From Pokkaliibacter sp046614695 (GTDB lineage Bacteria > Pseudomonadota > Gammaproteobacteria > Pseudomonadales > Balneatricaceae): a DNA stretch of 64,000 nt. Every line of letters begins with the position of its first letter. Within the stretch, counting starts at the first letter, position 1. The notes below the pieces were generated by a model. It saw only the letters and a program-made list of their open reading frames with translations, was not told the origin of the DNA and searched no databases. Location: positions 62,001-126,000 of the forward strand of contig NZ_JBKKHQ010000012.1 in assembly GCF_046614695.1 (NCBI RefSeq). Reading direction: 5' to 3'. Shown here piece after piece: positions 7,990-16,281 of this stretch. The position numbers and the translations under genes were made by a program.

Positions 7990-8003
7990 CTAGGAGACGG
8001 TAA

Positions 8004-8624
8004 ATGGCTCGTTATATCGGACCCAAGTGCAAGCTGTCTCGTCGTGAGGGAACTGATCTGTTCCTGAAGAGCGGCGTTCGTGCTCTTGATTCTAAATGTA
8101 AAGCAGACACTCAGCCTGGTGTTCACGGTGCTCGTCGTGGACGTCTGTCTGACTATGGTCTGCAGCTGCGTGAAAAGCAGAAAGTTCGTCGTATCTATGG
8201 TGTTCTGGAGCGTCAGTTCCGTAACTACTATAAAGATGCTGCACGTCTGAAAGGTGCAACTGGTGAAAACCTGCTGAAGTTGCTTGAAGGCCGTCTGGAT
8301 AACGTTGTTTATCGTATGGGCTTCGGTTCAACTCGTGCAGAAGCACGCCAGATTGTTTCTCACAAAGCGATCCAGGTTAACGGTCGTACCGTTAACGTAG
8401 CATCTTTCCAGGTTTCTCCTGGTGATGTAGTCGCAGTACGTGAGAAAGCAAAAAACCAGCTGCGTATTAAAGGCGCACTGGAAATTGCAGCTCAGCGTGC
8501 TCCGGTTCAGTGGATCGAGGTTGACGCTAACAAACTGGAAGGTGTTTTCAAAGCACAGCCAGAGCGTAGCGAACTGCCCTCTGATATCAACGAAAACCTG
8601 ATTGTTGAGCTGTACTCTAAGTAA
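8004..8624 (+). CDS. rpsD: 30S ribosomal protein S4
   Basis: A 206-residue primary rRNA-binding protein that nucleates 30S assembly; in E. coli it also represses the alpha operon. The N-terminal domain opens MARYIGPKCKLSRREGTDLF, and the S4 RNA-binding domain is RLDNVVYRMGFGSTRAEARQ near residues 96-115. The zinc cysteines of some S4 proteins are absent, as in the C- form. AGGAG lies before the ATG. Confidence 0.98.
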   Translation: MARYIGPKCKLSRREGTDLFLKSGVRALDSKCKADTQPGVHGARRGRLSDYGLQLREKQKVRRIYGVLERQFRNYYKDAARLKGATGENLLKLLEGRLDNVVYRMGFGSTRAEARQIVSHKAIQVNGRTVNVASFQVSPGDVVAVREKAKNQLRIKGALEIAAQRAPVQWIEVDANKLEGVFKAQPERSELPSDINENLIVELYSK

Positions 8625-8660
8625 TTAGCCAGCAGTTCAACTTCAACACTAGGTGGAACT

Positions 8661-9662
8661 ATGCAGCGTTCAGTCAGCGAATTTCTAACCCCACGTCACA
8701 TTGACGTGCAGGAAATCAGCAAGACTCATGCAAAAGTGACCCTGGAGCCCCTGGAAAGGGGCTTCGGCCACACCTTGGGTAATGCCCTGCGTCGCATCCT
8801 GCTATCCTCAATGCCGGGATGTGCTATTAGTGAAGTGCAGTTTGATGGCGTACTTCATGAGTACAGCGCTATCGAAGGCGTTCAGGAAGATGTGATTGAG
8901 ATTCTGCTGAACCTCAAAGGTGTAGCTGTTGCTATGCATAGCGGGGAAGAAGCGACGCTGAAGCTGAACAAGAAAGGCCCCGGTGTCGTCACTGCAGCAG
9001 ATCTTGAGCTGCCTCATGACGTAGAAATCATTAACCCTGACCACGTTATCGCGCATCTTAACGAAGCCGGTACTCTTTCTGCTCAGCTGAAAGTAAATCG
9101 TGGTCGTGGTTATGTACCTGCAGACAACCGTCTTGCAGCGGACGAAGAAAATCGTGTAATCGGTCGCTTGCAGCTGGATGCCAGCTATAGCCCGGTTCGC
9201 CGTGTTGCTTATGTTGTAGAAAGTGCTCGTGTTGAGCAGCGCACCGACTTGGACAAGCTCGTCATTGATCTGGAAACCAATGGTACCATTGATCCTGAAG
9301 AAGCTATCCGTCGTGCTGCGACCATTCTGCAGCAGCAGCTTGCGGTGTTTGTCGATCTGGAAGCTGATAAAGAGCCAGAGCCTGTCAAAGAAGAAGAGGA
9401 ATTTGATCCTATCCTTCTGCGTCCGGTAGATGAACTCGAACTGACCGTTCGTTCTGCTAACTGTTTGAAAGCAGAAAACATTTATTACATTGGCGATCTT
9501 ATCCAGCGTACTGAAGTGGAGCTCCTCAAGACTCCCAACCTGGGCAAGAAGTCTTTGACTGAAATTAAAGATGTGTTGGCCTCCCGTGGTCTGTCGCTTG
9601 GCATGCGTTTGGAGAATTGGCCCCCGGCCTCCCTGCGCAATGACGATAAAGCTGCATCCTGA
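8661..9662 (+). CDS. rpoA: DNA-directed RNA polymerase subunit alpha
   Basis: A 333-residue alpha subunit. The N-terminal assembly domain carries EPLERGFGHTLGNALRRILL near residues 30-49. An acidic linker (KEPEPVKEEEEFDP) joins it to the C-terminal domain, which carries the helix-hairpin-helix elements LKTPNLGKKSLTEIKDVLA and the LTVRSANCLKAENI segment that binds UP elements and activators. Alpha dimer formation starts polymerase assembly. It lies between rpsD and rplQ as in the alpha operon; AGGTGG precedes the ATG. Confidence 0.99.
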   Translation: MQRSVSEFLTPRHIDVQEISKTHAKVTLEPLERGFGHTLGNALRRILLSSMPGCAISEVQFDGVLHEYSAIEGVQEDVIEILLNLKGVAVAMHSGEEATLKLNKKGPGVVTAADLELPHDVEIINPDHVIAHLNEAGTLSAQLKVNRGRGYVPADNRLAADEENRVIGRLQLDASYSPVRRVAYVVESARVEQRTDLDKLVIDLETNGTIDPEEAIRRAATILQQQLAVFVDLEADKEPEPVKEEEEFDPILLRPVDELELTVRSANCLKAENIYYIGDLIQRTEVELLKTPNLGKKSLTEIKDVLASRGLSLGMRLENWPPASLRNDDKAAS

Positions 9663-9705
9663 CCACTTAGCTACCAACACTAAAGTTTGGTAAGGAATTA
9701 GAGAC

Positions 9706-10092
9706 ATGCGTCATCGTAAAAGCGGTCGCCACTTTAACCGTACCAGCGCACACCGTAAGGCCATGTTTAAAAACATGGCGGTTTCGCTGTTCGAGAACGA
9801 AGTGATCAAGACCACTCTGCCGAAGGCCAAAGAACTGCGTCGCTTTGCAGAGCCGCTGATTACTCTGGCTAAGGTTGACTCCGTTGCTAACCGTCGTCTG
9901 GCTTTCTCTCGCACTCGTAGCAAAGAAGCTGTCGGCAAACTGTTCAACGAACTGGGTCCACGTTATGAAGCTCGCCCAGGCGGTTATATCCGTATCCTGA
10001 AGTGTGGCTTCCGTGCTGGTGACAGCGCGCCTATGGCATACGTTGAGCTGGTTGACCGTCCTGGATTCTCCGGCGACGAAGCTGGCGAATAA
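9706..10092 (+). CDS. rplQ: 50S ribosomal protein L17
   Basis: A 128-residue protein opening MRHRKSGRHFNRTSAHRKAM, the L17 signature. It lies near the exit tunnel. TAAGGA is placed before the ATG. It is the last gene of the alpha operon and is followed by a strong rho-independent terminator 25 bases after the stop. Confidence 0.98.
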   Translation: MRHRKSGRHFNRTSAHRKAMFKNMAVSLFENEVIKTTLPKAKELRRFAEPLITLAKVDSVANRRLAFSRTRSKEAVGKLFNELGPRYEARPGGYIRILKCGFRAGDSAPMAYVELVDRPGFSGDEAGE

Positions 10093-10116
10093 GTTCAGGT
10101 CTAAAGCTGAATAATA

Positions 10117-10145
10117 AAACCCACAGTTAACTGTGGGTTTTTTTT
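10117..10145 (+). terminator. Rho-independent terminator of the alpha operon
   Basis: A perfect 24-base palindrome AAACCCACAGTT/AACTGTGGGTTT (10117-10140) is followed directly by five more T residues. It is the expected end of the long ribosomal protein transcript. Confidence 0.92.
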
Positions 10146-10217
10146 CGCCTGTACTTTATGAAGAAATATCTGCTCTAGCCGGAATAGTTCCGAGGATTTC
10201 TTTGGTGGTGGACCATA

Positions 10218-10245
10218 AAAAAGCCCTGCATTTGCAGGGCTTTTT
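10218..10245 (-). terminator. Terminator downstream of uvrA (works in both directions by symmetry)
   Basis: AAAAAGCCCTGCA and TGCAGGGCTTTTT pair around a TT loop. The U tract is present on either strand, so it can end uvrA transcripts (stop at 10264) and catch read-through from rplQ. Confidence 0.85.
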
Positions 10246-10263
10246 GCTTGCTAAACATTACGT

Positions 10264-13107
10264 TTAAGCCGTTTTTTGAACGCTTCTGGCTAGTAGTGGT
10301 TTTAAGAATACGCCGGTGTGTGATGATTTCTTCGCTGCTACCTGCTCCGGTGTACCTTTGGCAATAATCTGGCCGCCCTTGCTGCCTCCCTCCGGCCCAA
10401 GATCAACCAGCCAGTCAGCTGTTTTAATAACATCAAGGTTATGCTCAATAACCACAACCGTATTGCCATGATCCCTTAGTCTGTGAAGAACATTTAATAA
10501 TTGCTGAATGTCATAGAAATGCAGGCCGGTTGTTGGTTCATCAAGAATATATAAGGTTTTGCCTGTATCGCGTTTTGACAGCTCTTTCGCCAGTTTGACA
10601 CGCTGAGCTTCACCACCAGATAGCGTGGTGGCACTTTGTCCTAAGCGAATATACGAAAGGCCGACATCCATCAGTGTTTGAAGTTTGCGAGCAATCATTG
10701 GCACTGCCGAGAAGAATGCAAGAGCATCTTCGACTGTCAGATCCAGTACTTCGTGGATATTCTTACCTTTGTAGGTGATTTCCAGGGTCTCGCGGTTATA
10801 GCGTTTTCCTTTACACACATCACATGGCACGTAGATATCAGGCAGGAAGTGCATTTCTACCTTGATGACGCCATCACCCTGACAAGCCTCGCAGCGTCCA
10901 CCTTTAACGTTGAAGCTGAACCGGCCAGGCTTATAGCCCCGAGAGCGGGCTTCCTGTGTTCCTGAGAAGAGTTCACGAATCGGGGTAAAAATGCCGGTAT
11001 AGGTTGCAGGGTTTGATCGGGGAGTGCGGCCGATAGGGCTCTGGTCGATATCAACGCATTTATCGAACTGATCAAGGCCGGTAATTTTCTTATGGGGTGA
11101 AGCCTGAAGTGTAGTATTGCCGTTGAGTGCTCGTGCAGCGAGTGGGTGCAACGTAGTATTGATGAGTGTCGATTTACCTGAGCCAGAAACACCGGTCACA
11201 CAAGTGAAGAGTCCAACAGGAATCTCCAAATCAACATTTTGCAGGTTATTACCGCTGGCACCGTCAAGTTTCAGCACTTTTTCGGGATCAAAGGGAGTTC
11301 TTTGTTTGGGAACGGCGATTTCCCGGGCTCCGCTCAGGTACTGTCCTGTCAGTGAGTCAGGATTGCTCATGACTTCTTCAGGCGTGCCTTGTGCTGTTAT
11401 GGTTCCCCCATGAACTCCAGCGCCTGGCCCGATATCGAGGACGTGGTCTGCCAGACGAATCGCATCTTCATCATGCTCCACGACAATAACGGTATTGCCC
11501 AGATCCCGAAGCTGAGTGAGGGTTTTCAGCAGCCGATCATTGTCACGTTGGTGCAGACCAATAGAAGGCTCATCGAGGATATACATCACACCGACGAGAC
11601 CGGCCCCAATCTGGCTGGCGAGACGGATACGCTGGGCTTCTCCACCTGAGAGTGTGTCTGCGCTGCGTTCCATGGTCAGGTATTCAAGTCCCACGTTTAC
11701 GAGAAAGCCGAGGCGTGCGCAGATTTCTTTGAGAATTTTTCCGGCGATTTCACCGCGCTTACCGCTAAGGGTCAGACTGTTGAAGTAGTCAAAACACTCG
11801 CCAATCGGTTTGCGTACGACTTCCGGCAGATTCTTTTCATTAATAAAAACATGACGAGCCTCTTTGCGAAGACGCGTTCCTTCACAGCTGGGGCATTTGG
11901 TCATAGTCAGATATTGCGCCAGATCATCCCGGGTCGAAGATGAATCCGTATCGTGATAGCGGCGTTCCATGTTAGGCAGAATGCCTTCAAAAGGATGAGC
12001 GCGGGCAATGCGCGTCCCACGATCAGACGCGTAGGAAAAGTTCACACTCTCCTTGCCGGTGCCGTAAAGTACCGCGTCTTTCTGAGGTGGGGACAAGTCG
12101 ATGAAAGGCGTGTCGAGTGAAAAACCGTAGTGCTCAGCCACCGCATGGAGCAGCTGAAAGTAGTAGTGGCTGCGTTTATCCCAGCCTTTTATCGCGCCTT
12201 CGGCCAGACTTTTGCTTTCATCCTGAACGACACGCGAAGGATCAAAATACTGCTTTACGCCAAGCCCATCACAGCTAGGGCAAGCTCCATGGGGATTGTT
12301 GAAGGAGAACAGGCGTGGCTCAAGTTCACTGATGCTGTAACCGCATTCAGGACAAGCAAAACGGGATGAGAAGACTAATTCCGCCTTGTCTTCATTCATC
12401 CAGGTAATTTTGGCGATGCCATCGCTAAGATTCAGCGCCGTTTCAAAGCTTTCTGCCAATCGCAGCTGCAGATCATCCCGCACTTTAAAGCGATCAACCA
12501 CGACCTCGATGGTGTGCTTGCGCTTTTTATCCAGTGCAGGCGCTTCATCAAGCTCATACAGCTCGCCATCAATTCGCGCACGGACAAAGCCCTGGGCACG
12601 AAGGTTTTGCAGAATATTGGCATGCTCGCCCTTACGACCCTGAATCACCGGGGCAAGAAGCATCAGTCGTGCACCCTCCTCAAGCGCCAGCACCTGATCC
12701 ACCATCTGACTGACAGTTTGGGCTTCCAGAGGCAGGTGATGGTCAGGGCACATTGGCTGACCGACTCGTGCGTAAAGAAGACGCAGGTAGTCATAGATTT
12801 CGGTGATAGTGCCGACGGTAGAGCGGGGGTTATGGGAGGTGGATTTCTGCTCAATGGAAATGGCTGGAGACAGGCCCTCGATGTGGTCAACATCAGGCTT
12901 TTCCATCATCGATAAGAACTGGCGTGCATAGGTCGAAAGCGATTCGACATAACGCCGCTGGCCTTCGGCATAGAGGGTGTCAAAGGCCAGTGAGGATTTA
13001 CCTGAGCCGGACAAGCCGGTGATCACAATCAGCTTGTCGCGAGGTAAATCGACATCGATATTCTTGAGGTTGTGGGTACGGGCACCACGAACCAGGATCG
13101 TTTCCAT
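10264..13107 (-). CDS. uvrA: Excinuclease ABC subunit A
   Basis: A 947-residue DNA damage sensor of nucleotide excision repair, which loads UvrB at lesions. It has two ABC-type ATPase modules: the first P-loop is GLSGSGKSSLAFDTLY near residues 32-47, the second GVSGSGKSTLINTTL; both LSGGEAQR signatures are present. Zinc modules show as CPECGYS...CPSC and CEACQGDG...CDVC. Length is normal for the family. GGGAGA lies before the ATG. A promoter and a LexA-type box lie directly upstream, between this gene and nagA on the same strand. Confidence 0.98.
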   Translation of the reverse strand: METILVRGARTHNLKNIDVDLPRDKLIVITGLSGSGKSSLAFDTLYAEGQRRYVESLSTYARQFLSMMEKPDVDHIEGLSPAISIEQKSTSHNPRSTVGTITEIYDYLRLLYARVGQPMCPDHHLPLEAQTVSQMVDQVLALEEGARLMLLAPVIQGRKGEHANILQNLRAQGFVRARIDGELYELDEAPALDKKRKHTIEVVVDRFKVRDDLQLRLAESFETALNLSDGIAKITWMNEDKAELVFSSRFACPECGYSISELEPRLFSFNNPHGACPSCDGLGVKQYFDPSRVVQDESKSLAEGAIKGWDKRSHYYFQLLHAVAEHYGFSLDTPFIDLSPPQKDAVLYGTGKESVNFSYASDRGTRIARAHPFEGILPNMERRYHDTDSSSTRDDLAQYLTMTKCPSCEGTRLRKEARHVFINEKNLPEVVRKPIGECFDYFNSLTLSGKRGEIAGKILKEICARLGFLVNVGLEYLTMERSADTLSGGEAQRIRLASQIGAGLVGVMYILDEPSIGLHQRDNDRLLKTLTQLRDLGNTVIVVEHDEDAIRLADHVLDIGPGAGVHGGTITAQGTPEEVMSNPDSLTGQYLSGAREIAVPKQRTPFDPEKVLKLDGASGNNLQNVDLEIPVGLFTCVTGVSGSGKSTLINTTLHPLAARALNGNTTLQASPHKKITGLDQFDKCVDIDQSPIGRTPRSNPATYTGIFTPIRELFSGTQEARSRGYKPGRFSFNVKGGRCEACQGDGVIKVEMHFLPDIYVPCDVCKGKRYNRETLEITYKGKNIHEVLDLTVEDALAFFSAVPMIARKLQTLMDVGLSYIRLGQSATTLSGGEAQRVKLAKELSKRDTGKTLYILDEPTTGLHFYDIQQLLNVLHRLRDHGNTVVVIEHNLDVIKTADWLVDLGPEGGSKGGQIIAKGTPEQVAAKKSSHTGVFLKPLLARSVQKTA

Positions 13108-13141
13108 CCAGGTCTCCCATCAGTTTTCGGCGGAATCTCCC

Positions 13142-13170
13142 ATTATAGGGTCTGCAAGATTCGGTCTAAA
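13142..13170 (-). promoter_or_regulatory. uvrA promoter
   Basis: Read on the minus strand: TTTAGA (13165-13170) as -35, a 17-base spacer, and a perfect TATAAT (13142-13147) as -10. The -10 lies 34 bases before the uvrA ATG. Confidence 0.75.
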
Positions 13171-13195
13171 GGGAGAACTCAAGGACATTCTGTTA

Positions 13196-13211
13196 CTGTT
13201 TTTATATCCAG
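13196..13211. promoter_or_regulatory. LexA (SOS) box upstream of uvrA
   Basis: CTGTTTTTATATCCAG fits the CTGT-N8-CCAG form of the gammaproteobacterial LexA operator with an AT-only centre. It lies 25 bases upstream of the uvrA -35. uvrA is SOS-regulated in many proteobacteria. LexA itself is not in the window. Confidence 0.65.
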
Positions 13212-13215
13212 TGCT

Positions 13216-14364
13216 CTAGTGACGCCTGTTTTCGCCATCGATCCAAGTCTGACGTACCTGCCAGTTCTCATCCAGATTCACCAGAGAGGCGCGATAACCA
13301 GGCTTAAGATAGCCGAGTTGGTTGTCCAGTCGAAGAAAGTGAGCAGGGTTACGGCTTGCCATTTGTAGTACGGCTGTATTGTCACCCATACCAAAAGCGA
13401 GGGCATTACGCACGGCACTGGCCATATCCAGATTGGAGCCAGCCAGTGTGCCATCCGCGGTAGTGACCAGCCCGTTTTGAATGCTGATGGTTTTACCTAG
13501 AAAATCCAGCTTGTTTTCAGCCATTCCGACACTGTGAATAGCATCAGTCACCAGCATGAGCTTTTCCGTACCTTTGGCCTTGGCCGCGATGCGCAGGGTT
13601 GCCGGATGAATATGATGGCCATCGACGATAATCCCGCACCAGGGTTCCCAGGCATCCATGGCTGCGCCTGCCATACCAGGCTCACGGGTTGTCAGTGGGC
13701 TCATGGCATTAAAAAGATGGGTCACGCCACGAATACCTTTGGCAAAACCGGTCATGGCTTGCGCATAGGTCGCCGCTGTGTGACCTGCGCAAATGAGGAC
13801 GCCTGCTTGTTCCAGTGTTTCGATAAAGTCTTCCGGGGCGAGCTCCGGTGCCAGTGTCACCATCACGCGGCCTGACGCGGGAATATTCAGTAGTGGCTGC
13901 AGGAAAGGGAGATCAGCCTGACGAATCTTTTCTTCGTCATGAACCCCTTTGCGTAGCCTGTTCAGGTATGGACCTTCATAGTGAACACCCACCACGCCAG
14001 GGACGGGCTGATCACTCAGTGCTTGGGTAATCGCACGATGCGCTGCAGTCATGACAGTGTTGTCATCGGTGATCAGGGTGGGCATCAGCGCGACTGTTCC
14101 AAAGGCTCGATGAGCATCAACGATAGTCCTTAAGCCTTCGGTATCCGGTTGATGGTTGAACAGGACGCCGCCCCCACCATTGACCTGTACATCAATAAAG
14201 CCGGGAGCAAGCATGCCTTCCAGCTCCTCTTTGGCCAGATGCCCATGCTCGCGAGCGTTATAAGTTTCACACTGACTGACTTTGCCTGCAGAAAGGGTGA
14301 CAACCTGCTGTTCATGCCACTGTTCGCCGTCGAAGAGCAATGGTGCGAAGTACGTCTGGGTCAT
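13216..14364 (-). CDS. nagA: N-acetylglucosamine-6-phosphate deacetylase
   Basis: A 382-residue amidohydrolase that removes the acetyl group from GlcNAc-6-phosphate to give glucosamine-6-phosphate in the cytosol. Visible motifs: GFIDVQVNGGGGVLF near the N-terminus, the metal-binding glutamate in GVHYEGPYLN, the histidines in ICAGHTAAT and VTHLFNAMSPL, and the catalytic aspartate in LMLVTDAIHS. The ATG overlaps the nagK stop by four bases. It is the last gene of nagB-nagK-nagA; uvrA follows on the same strand but has its own promoter. Confidence 0.96.
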   Translation of the reverse strand: MTQTYFAPLLFDGEQWHEQQVVTLSAGKVSQCETYNAREHGHLAKEELEGMLAPGFIDVQVNGGGGVLFNHQPDTEGLRTIVDAHRAFGTVALMPTLITDDNTVMTAAHRAITQALSDQPVPGVVGVHYEGPYLNRLRKGVHDEEKIRQADLPFLQPLLNIPASGRVMVTLAPELAPEDFIETLEQAGVLICAGHTAATYAQAMTGFAKGIRGVTHLFNAMSPLTTREPGMAGAAMDAWEPWCGIIVDGHHIHPATLRIAAKAKGTEKLMLVTDAIHSVGMAENKLDFLGKTISIQNGLVTTADGTLAGSNLDMASAVRNALAFGMGDNTAVLQMASRNPAHFLRLDNQLGYLKPGYRASLVNLDENWQVRQTWIDGENRRH

Positions 14365-15233
14365 GCTGTAAATCCTGTGCCGTGACGAGCCATGTAAAGT
14401 GCACCGTCCATCGCGTCACCCTGAGGAGGCTGAAGGTACGGGTGTAACTCGTTCGGAAGATGGGGAAGGACGACCTGTGCCAGTCCTCCCATTAATGCGG
14501 TGTGCGATGCGCCGAGTGTGCGAAGGCGCACTACAAAGCGACTGATCCATTCTGCCTGCTCGTTGAGGATGCGGGCGGCGAGAGGATCAGCAGGGGTTTC
14601 ATAAACCCAGGGAGCAAACCCGGCATAATCCCGTGGCTGGGCGGTATTCTGCCAACTGACAAAACGGGCGCGACTGTGGTCAAAGTGGGACGCAATACGC
14701 TCACTCAGTGGAGAAGCGGGAGCCAGCCCATCCAGCACTGTCAGGGTATGGCTCAACAGCTGCAGACCCATCCAGGCGCCACTGGCCTGATCGGACAGCG
14801 GGAATCCCCAGCCCCCCACCACATGAAACTCACCACCCACATGGGCGAGTGCGCAGCTCCCTGTGCCAAGAATAAGAATAGCGCCATCTCCGCCAGAGAA
14901 AGCACCGAGGCAGGCCGCGTGGGCATCGGTGAAGAGGTTCACGCGAGCAAAACGGTGGGGCATCGACAGAATTTGTCGCTGTTCTTCGAGCTGATTCGTC
15001 CCCGCAAGGCCGAGGCCAACAGCGGTGTTTGCGTAGGCAGACGATGGCAGGCCAGCCTGAGTAAAACACTCGGCAATACTGGCGGTGATGTTATGCCATG
15101 CTTGTTCCAGACCAGCGCGCGGGTTAGCGGTGCCGGTCTTGGCTTCCCCGAGGATGTTGCCTTCAATATCCGTCAGTCGTGCGCGACAGCTGGTGCCGCC
15201 GCCATCGATACCAACAAGGTAATGCCTGTCCAT
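14361..15233 (-). CDS. nagK: N-acetylglucosamine kinase, BadF/BadG/BcrA/BcrD ATPase family
   Basis: A 290-residue sugar kinase of the ASKHA fold. The phosphate-1 motif is LVGIDGGGTSCRARLTD near residues 6-22; a second nucleotide motif is AILILGTGSCALA. In this operon it would phosphorylate intracellular N-acetylglucosamine to GlcNAc-6-phosphate, the substrate of NagA; this fits the ABC (not PTS) uptake system encoded next door. The start abuts the nagB stop and the stop overlaps the nagA start. N-acetylglucosamine is the likely substrate; glucosamine kinase is an alternative. Confidence 0.88.
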   Translation of the reverse strand: MDRHYLVGIDGGGTSCRARLTDIEGNILGEAKTGTANPRAGLEQAWHNITASIAECFTQAGLPSSAYANTAVGLGLAGTNQLEEQRQILSMPHRFARVNLFTDAHAACLGAFSGGDGAILILGTGSCALAHVGGEFHVVGGWGFPLSDQASGAWMGLQLLSHTLTVLDGLAPASPLSERIASHFDHSRARFVSWQNTAQPRDYAGFAPWVYETPADPLAARILNEQAEWISRFVVRLRTLGASHTALMGGLAQVVLPHLPNELHPYLQPPQGDAMDGALYMARHGTGFTA

Positions 15234-16022
15234 TTAATGTCCTGATGGGTGACCCAGTCGCTGGCGTTGTTCCTCACACCAGCGGTAATACTCGGAATGC
15301 TCAAGGCCTGATGCAGCATCGGCATCGACAAGCACCGTGGCATGTTGATGCAATTGCAAGCTGGACGCCGGGCAGGCCGCGCTCAGGGGGCCTTCGACGC
15401 AGCGGCGAATCGCTTCGGCCTTGGCTTTACCTGTGGCGAGCAATAATACCTGACGGCAATCGAGAATAGTGCCAATTCCCATGGTAATGGCGAGATGGGG
15501 CTGAAACTCGTCATCGGCAAAGAAGCGCCGGTTTGCCTCCAGCGTGCTCGGCGTCAGGGTTTTGACGCGCGTCCGGGACGACAGGCTAGAGCCCGGTTCG
15601 TTAAAGCCGATGTGACCATTCTGACCAATACCCAGAATTTGCAGATCAATGCCGCCTGCGTCACTGATCGCCTGTTCATAGGCACTGGCGCTTTGTTCTG
15701 TATCGCTCATGCCGTCAGGAACATGGGTCTTGCCGGGATCGATATCCGTATGGCGAAAGAGCTGCTCCTCCATGAAATGTCGGTAGCTCTGGGGATGAGA
15801 GGGCGGTAAACCTACATATTCATCCAGATTGAAACTGGTGGTCTGCGAAAGGCTCAGCTGATTCGACCGATAGCGTTGTATTAGCGCCTGATACAACGCC
15901 ACCGGTGTGCTGCCGGTGGCCAGGCCCAGTACCGAGTCAGGATGCTGTCTGAGTTGCTGGCAGACCAGATCTGCCGCGCACTGTGCCACAGCTTGCGGAG
16001 ACTCAACGATGATGACACGCAT
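15234..16022 (-). CDS. nagB: Glucosamine-6-phosphate deaminase
   Basis: A 262-residue aldose-ketose isomerase/deaminase converting glucosamine-6-phosphate to fructose-6-phosphate and ammonia. Motifs LGLATGSTPVALYQ near residues 33-46, FNLDEYVGL with the catalytic aspartate, and GIGQNGHIGFNEPGS with the catalytic histidine are intact. Length is close to E. coli NagB (266). It is the first gene of the minus-strand nag operon, facing the ABC transporter operon across a 259-base regulatory region with repeated TGGTAT half-sites. The ribosome site is not strong. Confidence 0.96.
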   Translation of the reverse strand: MRVIIVESPQAVAQCAADLVCQQLRQHPDSVLGLATGSTPVALYQALIQRYRSNQLSLSQTTSFNLDEYVGLPPSHPQSYRHFMEEQLFRHTDIDPGKTHVPDGMSDTEQSASAYEQAISDAGGIDLQILGIGQNGHIGFNEPGSSLSSRTRVKTLTPSTLEANRRFFADDEFQPHLAITMGIGTILDCRQVLLLATGKAKAEAIRRCVEGPLSAACPASSLQLHQHATVLVDADAASGLEHSEYYRWCEEQRQRLGHPSGH

Positions 16023-16065
16023 GGCAGAGGAGGCCTTTGCTCGTTAATCGATAGCCAGCGGCTGG

Positions 16066-16096
16066 ATACCAATAAAGATGAATTAGATACCAATAA
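16066..16096. promoter_or_regulatory. Paired ATACCAATAA elements near nagB (candidate GntR/HutC operator)
   Basis: ATACCAATAA occurs at 16066-16075 and 16087-16096, exactly 21 bases (two helical turns) apart, in the divergent nag control region. ATACCA is the complement of TGGTAT, seen again near the transporter gene. HutC-type regulators bind related TGGT half-sites, and one is encoded at 20672-21475. Confidence 0.5.
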
Positions 16097-16189
16097 GAGT
16101 CCAGTTATTAGGCGTTAATTATAAATATTCTGTCAATACGGCATTTTATGAAAAAAATTTAGCCGTTGGTCTTGCAAGTGGATTAGTAG

Positions 16190-16207
16190 TGGTATTAGTT
16201 TGGTATT
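16190..16207. promoter_or_regulatory. Paired TGGTATT elements before the ABC operon (candidate GntR/HutC operator)
   Basis: TGGTATT at 16190-16196 and 16201-16207 are direct repeats one helical turn (11 bases) apart, about 75 bases before the transporter ATG. They have the opposite orientation to the pair near nagB, so both divergent operons carry matching sites. Confidence 0.5.
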
Positions 16208-16281
16208 TTTGAAGCGTGAACTGAGACCGTCTGAAAATAATAACCACACCCTACCACCTGATTAATTGTGAGAGAGCGGAT

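Noticed and set aside
8808..9707. Long minus-strand open frame opposite rpoA
   Set aside because: Same reason; rpoA is certain and the opposite frame has no family resemblance.
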